The position numbers and the translations under genes are program-made. The notes below the pieces were generated by a model. It saw only the letters and a program-made list of their open reading frames with translations, had not been told where the DNA came from and did not search any database. Source: Firmicutes bacterium UBA6811 (GTDB taxonomy: Bacteria; Bacillota; SHA-98; UBA4971). Taken from it: 6,650 bases of DNA. This document shows, piece by piece, positions 5,144 to 6,650 of the stretch; the first letter of the stretch is position 1; every line of letters starts with the position of its first letter. The stretch is taken from assembly GCA_002452295.1 (NCBI GenBank), contig DKEX01000132.1, positions 11,106 to 17,755 on the forward strand, given 5' to 3'.

Positions 5144-6650
5144 TCAGTTTTCTCCGAGGAGGCTAAGCCCTCGCCACAGGCTGTAGGCGAGGAATCCTGC
5201 GCCGCTTGCGAAGGCGGCGCCGGTCCGAGCCGTACCGGTCTCGGGGTCGATGCTCTCGCATGCGAGCCCGGAGTCCATTGGAGCTGAGGTGAGCAGTCCA
5301 ATAGCGCGCTTCACGAGGGCGAGGTCGCACCGCCCGCTTGCGTCGCACGCCGCGGCCTCGGCCAGGATCGCGCTGGCCGCGACTATGGGCCATGGATTCG
5401 GCGAGTGCGCCGAGCCCGGGCCTGCGAAGCGACCCTCGACGAAATGAGGGTTATGGCGCGAATGTATCCAGCGCCTGGTGTTCGCCACGATGGATGCCTC
5501 TTCGCCGTCCTGGCGGGAGCGGTCATAATGGCCCAAAAGCTCGAGGCTCCCAGGCGGGTCGTCGTACAACTCGGCTTCGGTGCGACATAACCCGCGGTAT
5601 GACCCATTTGCTCTGGCGGCTTCCGCGGCGCCGCCTCGTTCGTCGTCCCTGCCGTCGTCCCCGCACGCCTCATGCGCCGCAATATCCACGGCCCACGCAT
5701 ACATTGGGCCAAATGGGCCATCCACCACGCAGTACCGGCGGATCGCCTCACTCAGCGCCGCTGCCGCCTCCCGAAGCTCGCGGGCCTGTCTCCTGGGGTC
5801 ATCGGAAGCCCACCTGTTGCCCCCGTCAGCGCTGAGGCGCTCTAGGACGTCCGCCGCAACAAGCCATCCCTTCCTCACCAACACGTTGTTGTAGGTCAAG
5901 AAAGGCAGCCTCACCGGGTCGTCCGACGGGTCGAGGAACGTACGGCAGAGGACAGGCTTTCTGTCAGCGGTGCGCATCGTCCATTTCTCGATCTCGGCCA
6001 GGACCCGCTTGATTCCCTCCAAGACCTGAGGTTCCCTGATGATGTCGAAGTCAGAGGTCCCACCGAGGTAGGTCCCGAGACCCACTAGGAAAGCCGCGGC
6101 CTCGTCAAGCTCGAACCCGGGGTAGAGCGCCCGGCCGTCGATATACTCCGCGTGGTCCCCCACATGCCTGGTCCCCACAGAGAACGCCCGGAGCAGCACC
6201 TCGCGTGCCCGGCCGCGGTCCACGAGCATTAGCCCCGGAAGCGACCACAGAAGCGCGTCGCGCGCCCAGAACGCGGCACTCACGTAGTAACGCGGGCTGC
6301 GGGAGGTGACCACCACGACCTCCTCCGAGTCCAGGGTCTTGCCTGTCGCAAAGAAGCGGCAGAAGAGCAGGTTTCTGTTGAGGACGGATTCCTCACGGGA
6401 TCTCCCCGGGACTCGAACCCGCCGCTCAGCAAGCCACCTCAACGTCCTCGCCTCGAGGGCCTGCCAGCCCAGTCGCCTCAAGTGGACGCTGGTAGTGCGG
6501 GCGCCATCGGCCTCCCTGTTGAAGGCCACGTAGAAAGCCACGGTGGCACCCTCGCCTGGAGCGAGGGCTACAACCCTCGACGCCGTTATGACCCATGGCA
6601 GGGTGCCAGGGCCAGCGGAAGCGGAAACGCCAGCACTAGCGTAAGTACCA
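5144..6650 (-). CDS. GH125-like (alpha/alpha)6-barrel glycosidase, N-terminus beyond the window
   Basis: The minus-strand frame is open from the right edge to TGA at 5144-5146, giving about 501 visible residues. The GTG at 6541 is not the start: upstream codons read on as believable protein (WVITASRVVALAPGEGA), like the last strands of an N-terminal beta-sandwich domain. The catalytic part starts near YYVSAAFWARDALLWSLPG (Asp codon 6257-6259). It continues through LYPGFELDEAA (Asp codon 6104-6106), then FVEGRFAGPGSAHSPNPWPI, then ACESID (Glu codon 5255-5257) near the end. These resemble, in order, the WLRDS, ELDSL, GIGSPHT..WPI and HESF signatures I recall for GH125 exo-alpha-1,6-mannosidases. 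By analogy that Asp 6104-6106 and Glu 5255-5257 are candidate catalytic residues. Divergence is large, so another (alpha/alpha)6 family (GH63, GH15, debranching-type) remains possible. No signal peptide can be assessed. Its 3' end converges on the ROK remnant with six bases between stops. Confidence 0.72.
   Translation of the reverse strand, partial: GTYASAGVSASAGPGTLPWVITASRVVALAPGEGATVAFYVAFNREADGARTTSVHLRRLGWQALEARTLRWLAERRVRVPGRSREESVLNRNLLFCRFFATGKTLDSEEVVVVTSRSPRYYVSAAFWARDALLWSLPGLMLVDRGRAREVLLRAFSVGTRHVGDHAEYIDGRALYPGFELDEAAAFLVGLGTYLGGTSDFDIIREPQVLEGIKRVLAEIEKWTMRTADRKPVLCRTFLDPSDDPVRLPFLTYNNVLVRKGWLVAADVLERLSADGGNRWASDDPRRQARELREAAAALSEAIRRYCVVDGPFGPMYAWAVDIAAHEACGDDGRDDERGGAAEAARANGSYRGLCRTEAELYDDPPGSLELLGHYDRSRQDGEEASIVANTRRWIHSRHNPHFVEGRFAGPGSAHSPNPWPIVAASAILAEAAACDASGRCDLALVKRAIGLLTSAPMDSGLACESIDPETGTARTGAAFASGAGFLAYSLWRGLSLLGEN

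Noticed and set aside
4552..5166. 204-codon plus-strand frame across the palindrome and ROK region
   Set aside because: It reads in a third frame, different from both ROK pieces, and gives a low-complexity Arg/Ser/Pro translation.
5198..5219. GCGCCGC/GCGGCGC hairpin as a terminator for the convergent genes
   Set aside because: It lies inside the glycosidase coding sequence, where the bases are explained by Ala/Gly codons, and has no T-run.

Overview
The window looks like a chromosomal carbohydrate-processing locus from a GC-rich bacterium with an outer membrane. It reads as ordinary chromosome rather than mobile DNA: I see no transposase, phage gene, CRISPR array, rRNA or tRNA. The coding regions are GC-rich but use AGG and AGA arginine codons freely. 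A secreted GHL10-type glycosidase sits beside an outer-membrane-like beta-barrel protein, and that barrel carries a module I associate with Bacillota secreted proteins. Together these suggest a diderm, possibly thermophilic, Bacillota lineage (Limnochordia-like). This placement is inference only; no phylogenetic marker is present.

Layout. Bases 1-33 appear to be the last codons of an upstream plus-strand gene. A strong ribosome binding site at 121-126 precedes a large secreted GHL10 protein (134-2539), with a glutamine-amidotransferase-like domain, a helical linker, a TIM barrel and a helical tail. A 205-base gap containing an 8-bp hairpin leads to a 545-residue beta-barrel protein (2745-4382). 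Inside that barrel is a roughly 90-residue insert resembling the module found in Bacillota phosphodiester-glycosidase (NAGPA/DUF2233-type) and GHL10 proteins. A terminator-like hairpin follows (4412-4444), then a gene-free stretch rich in inverted repeats (to 4715). Next is a ROK-family sugar kinase/regulator with its middle deleted (4716-5137), which I call a pseudogene. Six bases further on, converging from the minus strand, is the 3' part of a large (alpha/alpha)6-barrel glycosidase resembling GH125 alpha-mannosidases (5144 to beyond 6650). Its N-terminus lies outside the window.

Working together (inference). The secreted GHL10 enzyme and the barrel protein are adjacent and co-oriented and could act on a polysaccharide or glycoconjugate at the cell envelope. 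The GH125-like enzyme would trim oligosaccharides, and the ROK protein, when intact, would have phosphorylated or sensed the released sugar. No substrate can be read from the sequence. The most unusual items are the module inserted in the barrel, the four-part architecture of the GHL10 protein, the internally deleted ROK gene and the dense palindromes at 4412-4632.
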